18,088 bases of DNA from UBA6345 sp045577635. GTDB taxonomy: Bacteria; Bacillota; Clostridia; Christensenellales; UBA1242. Of this stretch, positions 7,352 to 14,312 are shown piece after piece. Position 1 is the first letter of the stretch, and each line of letters opens with the position of its first letter. The stretch is from contig JAZNIS010000061.1 of NCBI GenBank assembly GCA_045577635.1, forward strand, positions 1 to 18,088. The letters run 5' to 3'. The notes under the pieces are model-generated. The model made no database searches and was not told the origin of the DNA. It saw only the letters and a list, made by a program, of their open reading frames with translations. Position numbers and translations under genes: made by a program.

Positions 7352-7380
7352 AAAAGACCTAACATGTTTAGGTCTTTTTT
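7352..7380 (+). terminator. Rho-independent terminator of hpf
   Basis: Stem 7352-7361 with 7369-7378 (core AGACCTA/TAGGTCT), 7-base loop, followed by T residues. Confidence 0.9.
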
Positions 7381-7438
7381 ATTTTTTTGTTTTTAAAGTA
7401 AAAATTAAAAATTATTTAATTTAAAAGTTCTATTTATG

Positions 7439-7467
7439 TTGTAGAAAAAATTAAATTCTTGTATAAT
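7439..7467 (+). promoter_or_regulatory. Probable promoter of the ABC-like/HTH pair
   Basis: TTGTAG at 7439-7444, a 17-base spacer, and a consensus TATAAT at 7462-7467. The ribosome binding site (AAAGGAAA, near 7500-7507) and ATG at 7513 follow. Confidence 0.6.
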
Positions 7468-7512
7468 ATATTTTAGATTTAGGTTTAGTTAATTTAAACA
7501 AAGGAAATTAGT

Positions 7513-8157
7513 ATGCTTAATGTAAATAATGTTTATTTAAAATACACCAAAGAATATAACACCTTAAACAATATCAACTTAAAAATTGAAACAGGTGAAA
7601 GGGTTGTTTTGTTTGGGGAAAAAGAAAGTGGTAAAAGTAGTTTAATTAGAATTATTGCAGGATTAGAAAAGGTTACTAGTGGCGATGTTTTAATTAAAAA
7701 TATTGATATTAAAAAACTAAATTTAAAAACTGATGTTAGTTTGGGCTACATTAGTACTTACGGTGCTTTTTTAGAAAAGAAAACTGTTGAGCAAAACCTA
7801 GCTTATGTTTTAAAAATTAGAAAATTAGATAAAGATGATATTGCAAGTAAGGTAAACGGTGTAATTTTGTCTTATGGATTGGAAGGTTTAAGAAACAGAA
7901 AAGTTAGAGATTTAAGCGATTTTGATAGAATGAGAGTTGCAATTGCAAGGTTAAATTTAAGAAAGTTAGAATTTTTAATTTGTGATGATATTTTTGAAAA
8001 TTTTGCAGAGGCAGATGCAATTAAATTATCAAAAATGATAAATTCTTTAATTGATCAAAATGATTGTACAAGCATAGTTGCTGTATCAAATGAAAAAATT
8101 GCTAAACAATTTAAGGGAAGGGTGGTTAAACTTAAATTTGGTTCAATAATTGATTAA
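7513..8157 (+). CDS. Degenerate ABC-type ATPase domain protein
   Basis: The 214-residue product has the overall plan of an ABC transporter nucleotide-binding domain, but only the Walker A motif is intact (GEKESGKS, 35-42). The Q-loop Gln is replaced (GYIST, Ser81). The LSGGQ signature reads LSDFD (134-138), still followed by a typical RMRVAIAR. Walker B ends DD (158-159), so the catalytic Glu is Asp. The H-loop His is Asn193 (VSNEK). Such a protein may bind ATP but is unlikely to hydrolyse it as a normal transporter motor. No permease or second ATPase lies nearby. It is followed after 14 bases by a small DNA-binding-type protein, which suggests a regulatory rather than transport role. The gene is intact, with a consensus promoter. 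Confidence 0.75.
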   Translation: MLNVNNVYLKYTKEYNTLNNINLKIETGERVVLFGEKESGKSSLIRIIAGLEKVTSGDVLIKNIDIKKLNLKTDVSLGYISTYGAFLEKKTVEQNLAYVLKIRKLDKDDIASKVNGVILSYGLEGLRNRKVRDLSDFDRMRVAIARLNLRKLEFLICDDIFENFAEADAIKLSKMINSLIDQNDCTSIVAVSNEKIAKQFKGRVVKLKFGSIID

Positions 8158-8171
8158 AAGGGTGATATTAC

Positions 8172-8537
8172 ATGGCAAAAGTTGTTGAAAACAAAGAATT
8201 AAGAGAAAAATGCATAAGTTTATTTTCTAGTAAAAATATTTTTTATAATTGCGGACCAGAACTTATTAACGAATATAAAAAGTTGTTTGTTGTAAAATCT
8301 GTTAATTCGTTATTATCTGATGAAGAACTAGTGAAAACTGCCACTTTATTTTTTGATAACAGTTTAAATATTTCAACTGCAAGTAAAGTTGGCTTTATGC
8401 ACAGAAATACTTTAATTTATAGATTAGATAAAATTCAAAAATTAATTGGTTTAGACATTAGAGAATTTAATGATGCAGTTGTTTTTGAAAATTTACTTAT
8501 TTTCTACGAAATGATTAAGGAAAGTGAAAAAAATTAA
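8172..8537 (+). CDS. Small PucR/CdaR-type helix-turn-helix protein
   Basis: The 121-residue product ends in a PucR C-terminal helix-turn-helix domain (about residues 52-112), identified by HRNTLIYRLDKIQKLIGLDI (77-96). This is the family's strongest signature, normally found at the end of much larger sugar-diacid or purine regulators. The first 50 residues show no domain I recognise; the GGDEF-like or sensory regions of full regulators are absent. It probably binds DNA, perhaps as a dimer, but its effector and targets are unknown. It is co-transcribed with the degenerate ABC-type ATPase 14 bases upstream (site AAGGGTGAT before the ATG), which could be its partner. A bidirectional terminator follows at once. 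Confidence 0.8.
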   Translation: MAKVVENKELREKCISLFSSKNIFYNCGPELINEYKKLFVVKSVNSLLSDEELVKTATLFFDNSLNISTASKVGFMHRNTLIYRLDKIQKLIGLDIREFNDAVVFENLLIFYEMIKESEKN

Positions 8538-8563
8538 GATTGTTTTAATAACAATCTTTTTTT
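8536..8563. terminator. Bidirectional terminator between convergent genes
   Basis: A perfect 9-bp stem (8536-8544 with 8550-8558, AAGATTGTT/AACAATCTT) and a 5-base loop. T residues follow on the plus strand, and an A-run precedes it at 8527-8533, giving a T-run on the minus strand. It begins in the plus gene's stop codon and ends at the minus gene's stop. Confidence 0.8.
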
Positions 8564-8972
8564 ATTCAACCTTTTTATAACTATCTATTTCGTTATTGCT
8601 AGAAAACACTGTTTTATTAGTTTCGGGTTTAGCTATTTTGCTTATACCTGTAAAAAGTTTTAATAAATCGTTTATTTGTAAGTTTCCATTACTTTTTAGT
8701 AGTGGAATTATTTTATTTAACATTTCGTTGTTGTTGCCTATGCCTGAAAGCAGGGGGAGCACTGAATTAAAATCTAAACTACCATTATTTTTTGCATCAT
8801 TTTTTTCAGCTTTTACTTCTTTATTTTCATAATTTGTTGCAGGATTTTGTTCTATCTGCTTTTTTAATTGTTCCTGACCCTGTTTTGTGTATTTTAAAGG
8901 GAGTTCGCCATAGGGGTAATATGTGCTTGATGGATAAAGGTTATAATAATTGTTTTCTTTGTTATATTTCAT
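8562..8972 (-). CDS. Hypothetical small protein, polar head and helical tail
   Basis: This is a 136-residue protein I do not recognise. I chose ATG at 8972 because AAGGTGAT stands 4-6 bases upstream; a GTG three codons earlier lies inside that binding site. The N-terminus is Tyr/Asn/Pro-rich (NLYPSSTYYPYGELPL) and the middle is a charged Lys/Glu/Asn linker. The last half has short amphipathic segments such as FNSVLPLLSGIGNNNEMLNK and INDLLKLFTGISK. There is no signal peptide or membrane segment. It is divergent from the small protein and protease at 9051-10479, with only 78 bases between the start codons, so it may share regulation with them. Its function is unknown. Confidence 0.7.
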   Translation of the reverse strand: MKYNKENNYYNLYPSSTYYPYGELPLKYTKQGQEQLKKQIEQNPATNYENKEVKAEKNDAKNNGSLDFNSVLPLLSGIGNNNEMLNKIIPLLKSNGNLQINDLLKLFTGISKIAKPETNKTVFSSNNEIDSYKKVE

Positions 8973-9019
8973 TTTAATCACCTTAATTAAATATCAATAT
9001 AAATATATGTTTGCATATA

Positions 9020-9025
9020 TATAAT
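9020..9025 (+). promoter_or_regulatory. Candidate -10 element for the small protein/protease operon
   Basis: A consensus TATAAT lies 25 bases before the ATG at 9051, with AAGGAG at 9039-9044 correctly placed after the predicted start. No good -35 element is visible, so this is tentative. Confidence 0.4.
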
Positions 9026-9050
9026 TAGTGATTTTTTTAAGGAGTTTGTT

Positions 9051-9332
9051 ATGAAATTTAGCGAATTTAAGGCAGAACCAAAGGTTGAATTTGAAAAGAT
9101 TAAAAAAGAAAATCCAGAAAAGGTTGAAAGTATTGAAGATGAATTAAAAAAATATGAAAATTTATCTAGTGAAGAATTAATGGCTGAATTTATTAAAGAA
9201 AGTAGAAAACAAAGAAACAGTGGAGAATTAACTGATGAAAAAATAAACAATATTAAACAAACACTTAAACCTTTTTTAAATGATGCACAGCAACAAAAAT
9301 TAAATGATTTGTTAGGTGCTATTAATGATTAA
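9051..9332 (+). CDS. Small acidic helical protein coupled to the S8 protease
   Basis: A 93-residue, strongly charged and probably all-helical cytoplasmic protein starting MKFSEFKAEPKVEFEKIK. It contains KKYENLSSEELMAEFIKES near the middle and ends with NDAQQQKLNDLLGAIND. It has no Cys, signal peptide or membrane segment. I recall similar small clostridial proteins but no function or name for them. Its end overlaps the protease start by 8 bases (ATGATTAA), so the two are translationally coupled and probably made in similar amounts. Possible roles such as inhibitor, adaptor or substrate of the protease are inference only. AAGGAG lies 6 bases before the ATG. Confidence 0.75.
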   Translation: MKFSEFKAEPKVEFEKIKKENPEKVESIEDELKKYENLSSEELMAEFIKESRKQRNSGELTDEKINNIKQTLKPFLNDAQQQKLNDLLGAIND

Positions 9333-10479
9333 TAAAATAGACCCTAGTTTAACAAGTTTAATTGCATCACTTTCGGTTGGAGATAGCTGTGTTGACTGCA
9401 TTGTTTATTCTAACAATTGTTTAAATAGTAATTTTTTATTTGATAAACTTTCACAGTTTAACAAGGTGTTTAGGTTTCCTTTTATTAATGCTTTTGCTGT
9501 TAAATTAACAGCAAACCAAATCACTTCTGTTGCAAACTTAAATATGGTGAATTATATAACGGCTAGTTTAAAGGTTCAAACTGAAATTGCAGTTTCTAAA
9601 AATATTATTGAACTTAACAATGATTTTACTGTGAATAATTTTACCACCGTTGTAATTGATACAGGTGTTAGTCCTATTTTAGATTTATGTGTTCCTAAAA
9701 ACCGAATTGTTAAGTTTGTTGATTTTGTTAACGATAAAAATTGTTGTTATGATGATAATGGTCATGGAACTTTTGTAACAAGCATTTTAGGTGGTTGTGG
9801 AACTGTTAGTGGTGGTGAGTTTGCCGGTGTAAATAAAAATTGTAATATAATTGCAATTAAGGCATTAGATGAAAACGGTGAGACGGGTGTTATTAACATT
9901 TTAAAATCAATGCAGTGGGTTATTGATAATAAGAAAAAATACAACATTAAAGTTGTTTGTATGAGTTTTGGTAGTATGGTTTTAAACAATAATGATCCGT
10001 TAATTATGGGTGCAGAAGTGCTGTGGAATAATGGAATTACTGTTGTTGCAGCAGCAGGAAATAGTGGACCCGAAACGGCAACAATAAAATCGCCAGGGGC
10101 AAGTAGTAAAATAATTACAGTTGGAGCAATAAACGATTTTAGAAATGGTGATTGCTATGACTATAATAAGTTTGAAGTTGCCGAATTTTCTAGCCGTGGA
10201 CCAATACTTAAAAATTACAAACCAGATGTTGTTGCTCCTGGTGTAAATATTTGTGGTGCTTGTAATTATAATTTAACTAATAAGCATTATATAACTATGA
10301 GTGGTACAAGTGTTGCAACACCTATTGTGGCTGGTGTTTGTGGATTGTTACTTTCAAAAAATGAAAATTTAAAACCAAACGATATTAAAAGGTTGTTAAT
10401 TAATAACACTATTAAGTTAAATCAGGAAAGAAATGTTGAAGGTTTTGGTTTGTTAAATTGTAAAAATTTTATATTTTAA
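9325..10479 (+). CDS. Cytoplasmic subtilisin-like (S8) serine protease
   Basis: The 384-residue product has the full subtilase catalytic triad: Asp112 (VVIDTGV), His147 (DNGHGTF) and Ser329 (MSGTSVATP), plus the oxyanion Asn246 (AAAGNSGP). Residues about 22-83 resemble an I9-type inhibitor/propeptide fold that would be cleaved on activation. There is no signal peptide or anchor, so it should remain in the cytoplasm, like the Isp/AprX group, although the N-terminal region is longer than the short Isp propeptide. I chose ATG 9325 rather than GTG 9316 because AGGTG (9314-9318) sits 6 bases before it, giving an 8-base overlap with the preceding small gene. It is closed by the terminator at 10478-10509. 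Confidence 0.92.
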   Translation: MINKIDPSLTSLIASLSVGDSCVDCIVYSNNCLNSNFLFDKLSQFNKVFRFPFINAFAVKLTANQITSVANLNMVNYITASLKVQTEIAVSKNIIELNNDFTVNNFTTVVIDTGVSPILDLCVPKNRIVKFVDFVNDKNCCYDDNGHGTFVTSILGGCGTVSGGEFAGVNKNCNIIAIKALDENGETGVINILKSMQWVIDNKKKYNIKVVCMSFGSMVLNNNDPLIMGAEVLWNNGITVVAAAGNSGPETATIKSPGASSKIITVGAINDFRNGDCYDYNKFEVAEFSSRGPILKNYKPDVVAPGVNICGACNYNLTNKHYITMSGTSVATPIVAGVCGLLLSKNENLKPNDIKRLLINNTIKLNQERNVEGFGLLNCKNFIF

Positions 10480-10509
10480 AAAATTGCTTGAAAAATCAGG
10501 CAATTTTTT
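10478..10509. terminator. Bidirectional terminator between protease and desulfurase genes
   Basis: A 14-bp stem (10478-10491 with 10496-10509, one G-U pair) around AAAA. It has A residues on its left and T residues on its right, so it can act on both strands. It overlaps the plus gene's TAA, and the minus gene's TGA stop lies in the stem. Confidence 0.85.
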
Positions 10510-11614
10510 TTAGGGTGGCTATTAATTTTTTTATTTCATAAATGGTGTTAAAGTAACTTATTGAAACTCTAATAATTCCTGTTTCGGTTGTTTTTAAGTG
10601 TTTATGAATTAGTGGTGCACAATGAAGTCCGCCTCTAACAAAAATATTTTTTTCGTTTAAAAAATTTACAACTTCGCTTGCTGATTTGTTTAAAAAATTA
10701 AAACTTATAACACCACTTTTTAAGTTGTTACTATAAAGTATTATGTTTTTGTTTTCTTTTAAATAATTTACCAATAATTGGCTTAATTTACTAATTTTTT
10801 CTTGTATTTTATTAAAGTTTTTTTGTGTGAATTTAATTCCGCCATCAAGTGCCATAATTCCGGGTAAATTAACTGTTCCAGCTTCTAATTTTTCAGGGTA
10901 GTAATTTGGCATATTTTCATCACTACTATTTGTACCACTGCCACCAAATTTAATAGGTTCTAACTCAAAATTGTTTAAAACAAGTGCGGCAATTCCTTGA
11001 ATTCCATATAAACCTTTGTGTCCTGCCAAACATAAAAAATTAATGTTATCGTTAATCATATTTAACCGCTCATGTCCGGCACTTTGTGCAGCATCAACTA
11101 AAAATAAAATGTTATTTTCTTTGCAGAATTCACCAATTTCGGTAAGTGGTGTGGTTGTTCCTGTAACATTACTTGTGTGATTAACAATTATTAATTTTGT
11201 GTTTGGTTTCACCTTGTCTTTAATTTCTTTTAAAGTTATTAAACCATAACTATTTGGTTTAGCTTCGCTGTATGTTATATTTTTGTTTTTTAAACTATAA
11301 AGAGTTCTAATTACTGCATTGTGTTCAAATGTGGTAATTATAGCATGGTCGTTAGGTTTTAAACTTCCTAAAATGGCATAATTAATTGCTTCGGTGCAGT
11401 TGTAAGTGTAAATAACAGATGCTGTGCTTTTGGCATTTACAAACTGTTTAATTCGTTCTCTGCAATTGTAAACTTTTAATCCTGCTTTTATGCTTTGCTT
11501 GTGGCTACCTCGTGATGGATTTGCATTGTATTTAGTTAAACTTTTATAAAGTTCAAAGTATGTTGAAAATGGTTTTTTAAATGTGGTTGCAGCATTATCT
11601 AAATAAATTCGCAT
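10496..11614 (-). CDS. Cysteine desulfurase family protein (EF2568 type)
   Basis: A pyridoxal-phosphate class V aminotransferase-fold enzyme that probably removes sulfur (or selenium) from cysteine or selenocysteine. The 372 residues begin MRIYLDNAATTFKKP. They contain EHNAVIR (His98), the cofactor-holding VDAAQSAG (Asp174, Gln177), the Schiff-base lysine in LAGHKGLYG (Lys200), and the catalytic cysteine in VRGGLHCAP (Cys332). The pattern matches the EF2568-type family rather than NifS or IscS. The Sec-lyase-like HCAP loop suggests transfer to a carrier protein. It is divergent from a DUF3343 Se/S-carrier-like gene 80 bases away. The start ATG (11614) has AGGTGA just upstream. No SufU, IscU or selenium gene lies in the window. 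The stop is TGA, the only one here. Confidence 0.9.
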   Translation of the reverse strand: MRIYLDNAATTFKKPFSTYFELYKSLTKYNANPSRGSHKQSIKAGLKVYNCRERIKQFVNAKSTASVIYTYNCTEAINYAILGSLKPNDHAIITTFEHNAVIRTLYSLKNKNITYSEAKPNSYGLITLKEIKDKVKPNTKLIIVNHTSNVTGTTTPLTEIGEFCKENNILFLVDAAQSAGHERLNMINDNINFLCLAGHKGLYGIQGIAALVLNNFELEPIKFGGSGTNSSDENMPNYYPEKLEAGTVNLPGIMALDGGIKFTQKNFNKIQEKISKLSQLLVNYLKENKNIILYSNNLKSGVISFNFLNKSASEVVNFLNEKNIFVRGGLHCAPLIHKHLKTTETGIIRVSISYFNTIYEIKKLIATLKKIA

Positions 11615-11694
11615 AATTTCACCTATATCATAATTTCTTTTTTATTAATAGTATATAGTAGATAATTTTTAATTGTTAAAATGGGGTGAATATT

Positions 11695-11955
11695 ATGTAT
11701 GTGTTGGCTGTTTTTTTTAATAGAACCGAAACAATAAGGTTTCAAAGCGAATTAAAAAAGATTGGTGTTAATGCAGCTGTTGTTAGCACTGCAAAAGGGT
11801 TAGGTAGTTCTTGCTCGGTTGCTGTTAAATTTTATTTAAAAAATTTATCTAGGGCTATTGTTGTTTTAAACAAAGGCAATTATAAAAGTTTTAATAATTT
11901 CTTTAAAATAGTTTATCAAAAACAATCGGTTAGATATGAAATTATTAGGATTTAA
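11695..11955 (+). CDS. DUF3343 Se/S-carrier-like protein
   Basis: The 86-residue product matches the DUF3343 (Se/S carrier-like) family. YVLAVFFNRTETIRFQSELK is the characteristic start, followed by AAVVSTAKGLGSSCSVAVKF with the conserved cysteine, Cys40. Members occur alone or as the C-terminal part of YedF-like selenium-metabolism proteins and are thought to carry persulfide or perselenide sulfur on the cysteine. I chose ATG 11695 because GGGGTG (11683-11688) lies 6 bases upstream; the GTG at 11686 is inside that site. The divergent neighbour is a cysteine desulfurase, a natural donor for such a carrier. The C-terminal 35 residues are basic and hydrophobic. Confidence 0.85.
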   Translation: MYVLAVFFNRTETIRFQSELKKIGVNAAVVSTAKGLGSSCSVAVKFYLKNLSRAIVVLNKGNYKSFNNFFKIVYQKQSVRYEIIRI

Positions 11956-12019
11956 TTATTTATTTATAAATAATATCTTGAAAAAGTTTATTTATTAGTT
12001 TATATTATTTAAGGTTTTT

Positions 12020-12028
12020 TGCTATAAT
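12020..12028 (+). promoter_or_regulatory. Extended -10 promoter next to the nth start codon
   Basis: TGC followed by TATAAT (12023-12028) is an extended -10 element. Transcription would start near 12034-12036, while the nth ATG is at 12037. No Shine-Dalgarno sequence is visible before that ATG. Confidence 0.55.
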
Positions 12029-12036
12029 TAAATTGT

Positions 12037-12675
12037 ATGGATAAAAAAATAGCATTAAAAATATACGAATTGCTTAATGATTTTATTAAAAATCCTGTAA
12101 GTGAATTAGAATATTCAAGCAATTTTGAATTGTTGGTTGCTGTTATGTTAAGTGCTCAATGCACCGATAAAAGAGTTAACATTGTTACAAGGGAGCTTTT
12201 TAAAAAATATAACACTGCTAAACAATTTGCAAATTTAGATGTTTTAGAATTAGAAAATTTAATTCATCCTTGCGGATTTTATCATAATAAAGCAAAAAAT
12301 ATAATTGCTTCGGCTAAAAAGATTTGTGATGAGTTTAATGGCGAAGTTCCATCTGATTTTAACAGTTTAGTTAGTTTACCAGGGGTTGGCAGAAAAACTG
12401 CAAATGTTATGTTAATTGTTGCATTTAACAAACCTGCAATACCTGTTGATACACACATATTTAGGGTTAGTAATAGGTTGGGGTTAACAAATGCAAAAAC
12501 AGAAACAGAATGTGAAGAGCAGTTAACTAAACTTTACAAAGATAATAAGGAATTATGGGGAAAACTACATCATTTAATTTTGCTTTTTGGCAGATATAAC
12601 TGTAAGGCAATAAAACCCAATTGTGAAGGTTGTATTTTAAGTGATTATTGTAAACGATACAATAAAAAAGGATAA
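12037..12675 (+). CDS. nth: Endonuclease III (DNA glycosylase/AP lyase)
   Basis: Endonuclease III removes oxidised pyrimidines and cleaves the abasic site in base-excision repair. The 212-residue product is of normal length. It has the helix-hairpin-helix LPGVGRKTANVML with catalytic Lys120, the catalytic Asp138 in VDTHIFRVSNRLGL, and the iron-sulfur loop Cys189-x6-Cys196-x2-Cys199-x5-Cys205. The ATG at 12037 gives the expected N-terminus. There is no ribosome binding site, and an extended -10 element ends 8 bases upstream, so the message may be leaderless. The obg gene begins 4 bases after its stop. Confidence 0.96.
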   Translation: MDKKIALKIYELLNDFIKNPVSELEYSSNFELLVAVMLSAQCTDKRVNIVTRELFKKYNTAKQFANLDVLELENLIHPCGFYHNKAKNIIASAKKICDEFNGEVPSDFNSLVSLPGVGRKTANVMLIVAFNKPAIPVDTHIFRVSNRLGLTNAKTETECEEQLTKLYKDNKELWGKLHHLILLFGRYNCKAIKPNCEGCILSDYCKRYNKKG

Positions 12676-12679
12676 TAAA

Positions 12680-13954
12680 ATGTTTTTAGATAAAGTAAAA
12701 ATTACATGTAAAGCGGGAAATGGTGGAAATGGTAAAGTTCATTTCCGTAGAGAAAAATTTGTTCCTAATGGTGGACCAATGGGTGGTGATGGTGGTAAAG
12801 GTGGCTCTATTATTTTTAAAACCACACCTGAACTTACTAATTTAAGTGAATTTAGATTTACTAAACACTTTAAAGCAGTAAATGGTGAAGATGGTGGAAA
12901 TAATATGTGTGACGGAAAATCTGCACCAGATTTAACTATTTTAGTGCCAATAGGAACTGTTATTAAAAATGCTGAAACAAATAAAGTTATTGCCGATTTA
13001 ACTGAAAGTGGCGAAGAATTTTTAGCATTAAGAGGTGGTAAAGGTGGCAGGGGCAACAGTAAGTTTGCAACTGCAACAAGGCAAGCTCCTAGGTTTGCTG
13101 AAATGGGCGAACAAACAAAACCTTTTGAGTTGGTTTTAGAACTTAAAACAATTGCTGATGTTGGTTTAATTGGATATCCTAATGTTGGTAAAAGTAGCTT
13201 ATTAAAGGCAGTTTCTAATGCTAAACCTAAAATTGCAAACTATCATTTTACAACACTTGCACCAAACATTGGTGTTGTAAAAGCATTTAATACAAATATG
13301 GTTTGGGCTGATATTCCTGGGCTTATTGAAGGTGCTAGTGACGGTGTTGGCTTAGGTCACGACTTTTTAAAACATATTGAAAGAACCAGGGTTTTAATTC
13401 ATGTTATAGATGCTGCTGGTAGTGAAGGAAGAGATCCTTACCAAGATTATGTTAAAATTAACGAAGAACTTTCAAAATATTCTGATTATGTTGCAGGAAT
13501 TCCACAAGTTGTTGCACTTAATAAAATTGATTTAATTGATCCTGATATTAGAGAAGAGTATTTAGAAATGTTAAAAAATCAAATTGGTGATTCTGTTAAA
13601 ATTTTTACAGTTAGTGCGGCTGCATTTATGGGATTAGATGATTTAATTAGTTATGTTGCAAAATTAATTGAAAGTCAACCTGACATTGTTAAAATGGAAA
13701 TTGAAGAAACTAATATTGATAAACGAACCAGAAAAACTTTTGAAGTTATTAAGCATGATGAAGGTTTCTATGAAGTTATTGGTGATTTAATTGAAGAAAT
13801 TGCATTTAATGTAATTTTAGATGATTATAATTCTTTTGCTTATTTCCAAAAACGAATTAAGGACGAAGGAATTATTGATGCATTGCTTGATGAAGGTATG
13901 CAAGAAGGCGACACTGTAAAAATGTGTCAAATTGAATTTGAATATTTAATTTAG
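12680..13954 (+). CDS. obg: GTPase Obg/CgtA
   Basis: Obg is an essential GTPase in 50S ribosome assembly and stress control. The 424-residue product starts MFLDKVKITCKAGNGGNG at ATG 12680, preceded by AAGGA; an upstream extension of 13 residues does not match the family and overlaps nth. It has the glycine-rich Obg domain (1-157), then the G domain with G1 GYPNVGKS (165-172), DIPG (211-214), NKID (281-284) and SAA (312-314). The C-terminal OCT domain, found in Bacillota and some others, is at about 352-424. It ends in TAG. yhbY follows 9 bases downstream, as in many bacteria, and the pair probably shares the nth promoter. Confidence 0.97.
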   Translation: MFLDKVKITCKAGNGGNGKVHFRREKFVPNGGPMGGDGGKGGSIIFKTTPELTNLSEFRFTKHFKAVNGEDGGNNMCDGKSAPDLTILVPIGTVIKNAETNKVIADLTESGEEFLALRGGKGGRGNSKFATATRQAPRFAEMGEQTKPFELVLELKTIADVGLIGYPNVGKSSLLKAVSNAKPKIANYHFTTLAPNIGVVKAFNTNMVWADIPGLIEGASDGVGLGHDFLKHIERTRVLIHVIDAAGSEGRDPYQDYVKINEELSKYSDYVAGIPQVVALNKIDLIDPDIREEYLEMLKNQIGDSVKIFTVSAAAFMGLDDLISYVAKLIESQPDIVKMEIEETNIDKRTRKTFEVIKHDEGFYEVIGDLIEEIAFNVILDDYNSFAYFQKRIKDEGIIDALLDEGMQEGDTVKMCQIEFEYLI

Positions 13955-13963
13955 GAGATAAAA

Positions 13964-14254
13964 ATGATTTCTACAAAGGAAAGAGCAACTTTAAGAAGTT
14001 TTGCTAATAATTTACCAGATTTAGTTTTTGTTGGTAAAGATGGTGTTACCGATAATGTGGTTAAACAAGTTGTTGATAATTTAACTGCTCATGAACTTAT
14101 TAAAATTAAAGTTCAACAAAACTGTGAACTAACTTCTAGGGAAGTTTGCGAAGTGCTTGTAAATAAAGTTTCTGCCGAACCTGTTAGTGTTGTTGGTAGT
14201 AAAATTGTTTTATATAAAAGAACAGATAAAAAAGGTTTTAAACACTATTTATAA
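13964..14254 (+). CDS. yhbY: YhbY-type RNA-binding (CRM) protein
   Basis: A 96-residue single CRM-domain protein that associates with pre-50S ribosomal subunits. The family signature is clear: VGKDGVTDNVVKQVVDNL, HELIKIKVQQNCE and VVGSKIVLYKR, the last being the hallmark GxxIVLYR-like segment. Its place directly after obg supports a ribosome-assembly role. GGAGATAAAA precedes the ATG. It ends the operon, followed by the bidirectional terminator at 14285-14312. Confidence 0.94.
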   Translation: MISTKERATLRSFANNLPDLVFVGKDGVTDNVVKQVVDNLTAHELIKIKVQQNCELTSREVCEVLVNKVSAEPVSVVGSKIVLYKRTDKKGFKHYL

Positions 14255-14259
14255 AGTGC

Positions 14260-14280
14260 TATGCAAACTATTATGCAAAC
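14260..14280 (+). repeat. Tandem TATGCAAAC repeat
   Basis: TATGCAAAC occurs at 14260-14268 and 14272-14280, a 12-base period, between the yhbY stop and the terminator. The same octamer core occurs inverted (GTTTGCAT) at 9009-9016 in another intergenic gap. Its role is unknown and it may be chance in AT-rich DNA. Confidence 0.4.
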
Positions 14281-14284
14281 AATA

Positions 14285-14312
14285 AAAAAACGACTAAAAT
14301 TAGTCGTTTTTT
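14285..14312. terminator. Bidirectional terminator between yhbY and the membrane protein gene
   Basis: A perfect 12-bp stem (14285-14296 with 14301-14312, core CGACTA/TAGTCG) around AAAT, with A and T tracts on the two sides. The minus-strand gene's stop codon begins in the loop. Confidence 0.9.

Noticed and set aside
11955..11974. Inverted repeat ATTATTTA/TAAATAAT after the DUF3343 gene as a terminator
   Set aside because: The stem has no G-C pair and no T-tract follows; such repeats are expected by chance in this AT-rich DNA.
12641..12679. Upstream extension of obg by 13 residues
   Set aside because: It overlaps nth, does not match the Obg N-terminus, and ATG 12680 has its own AAGGA site.
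12739..13056. Pro/Leu-rich 105-codon open frame on the minus strand within obg
   Set aside because: It is the reverse complement of the glycine-rich Obg domain and has no promoter or ribosome binding site.
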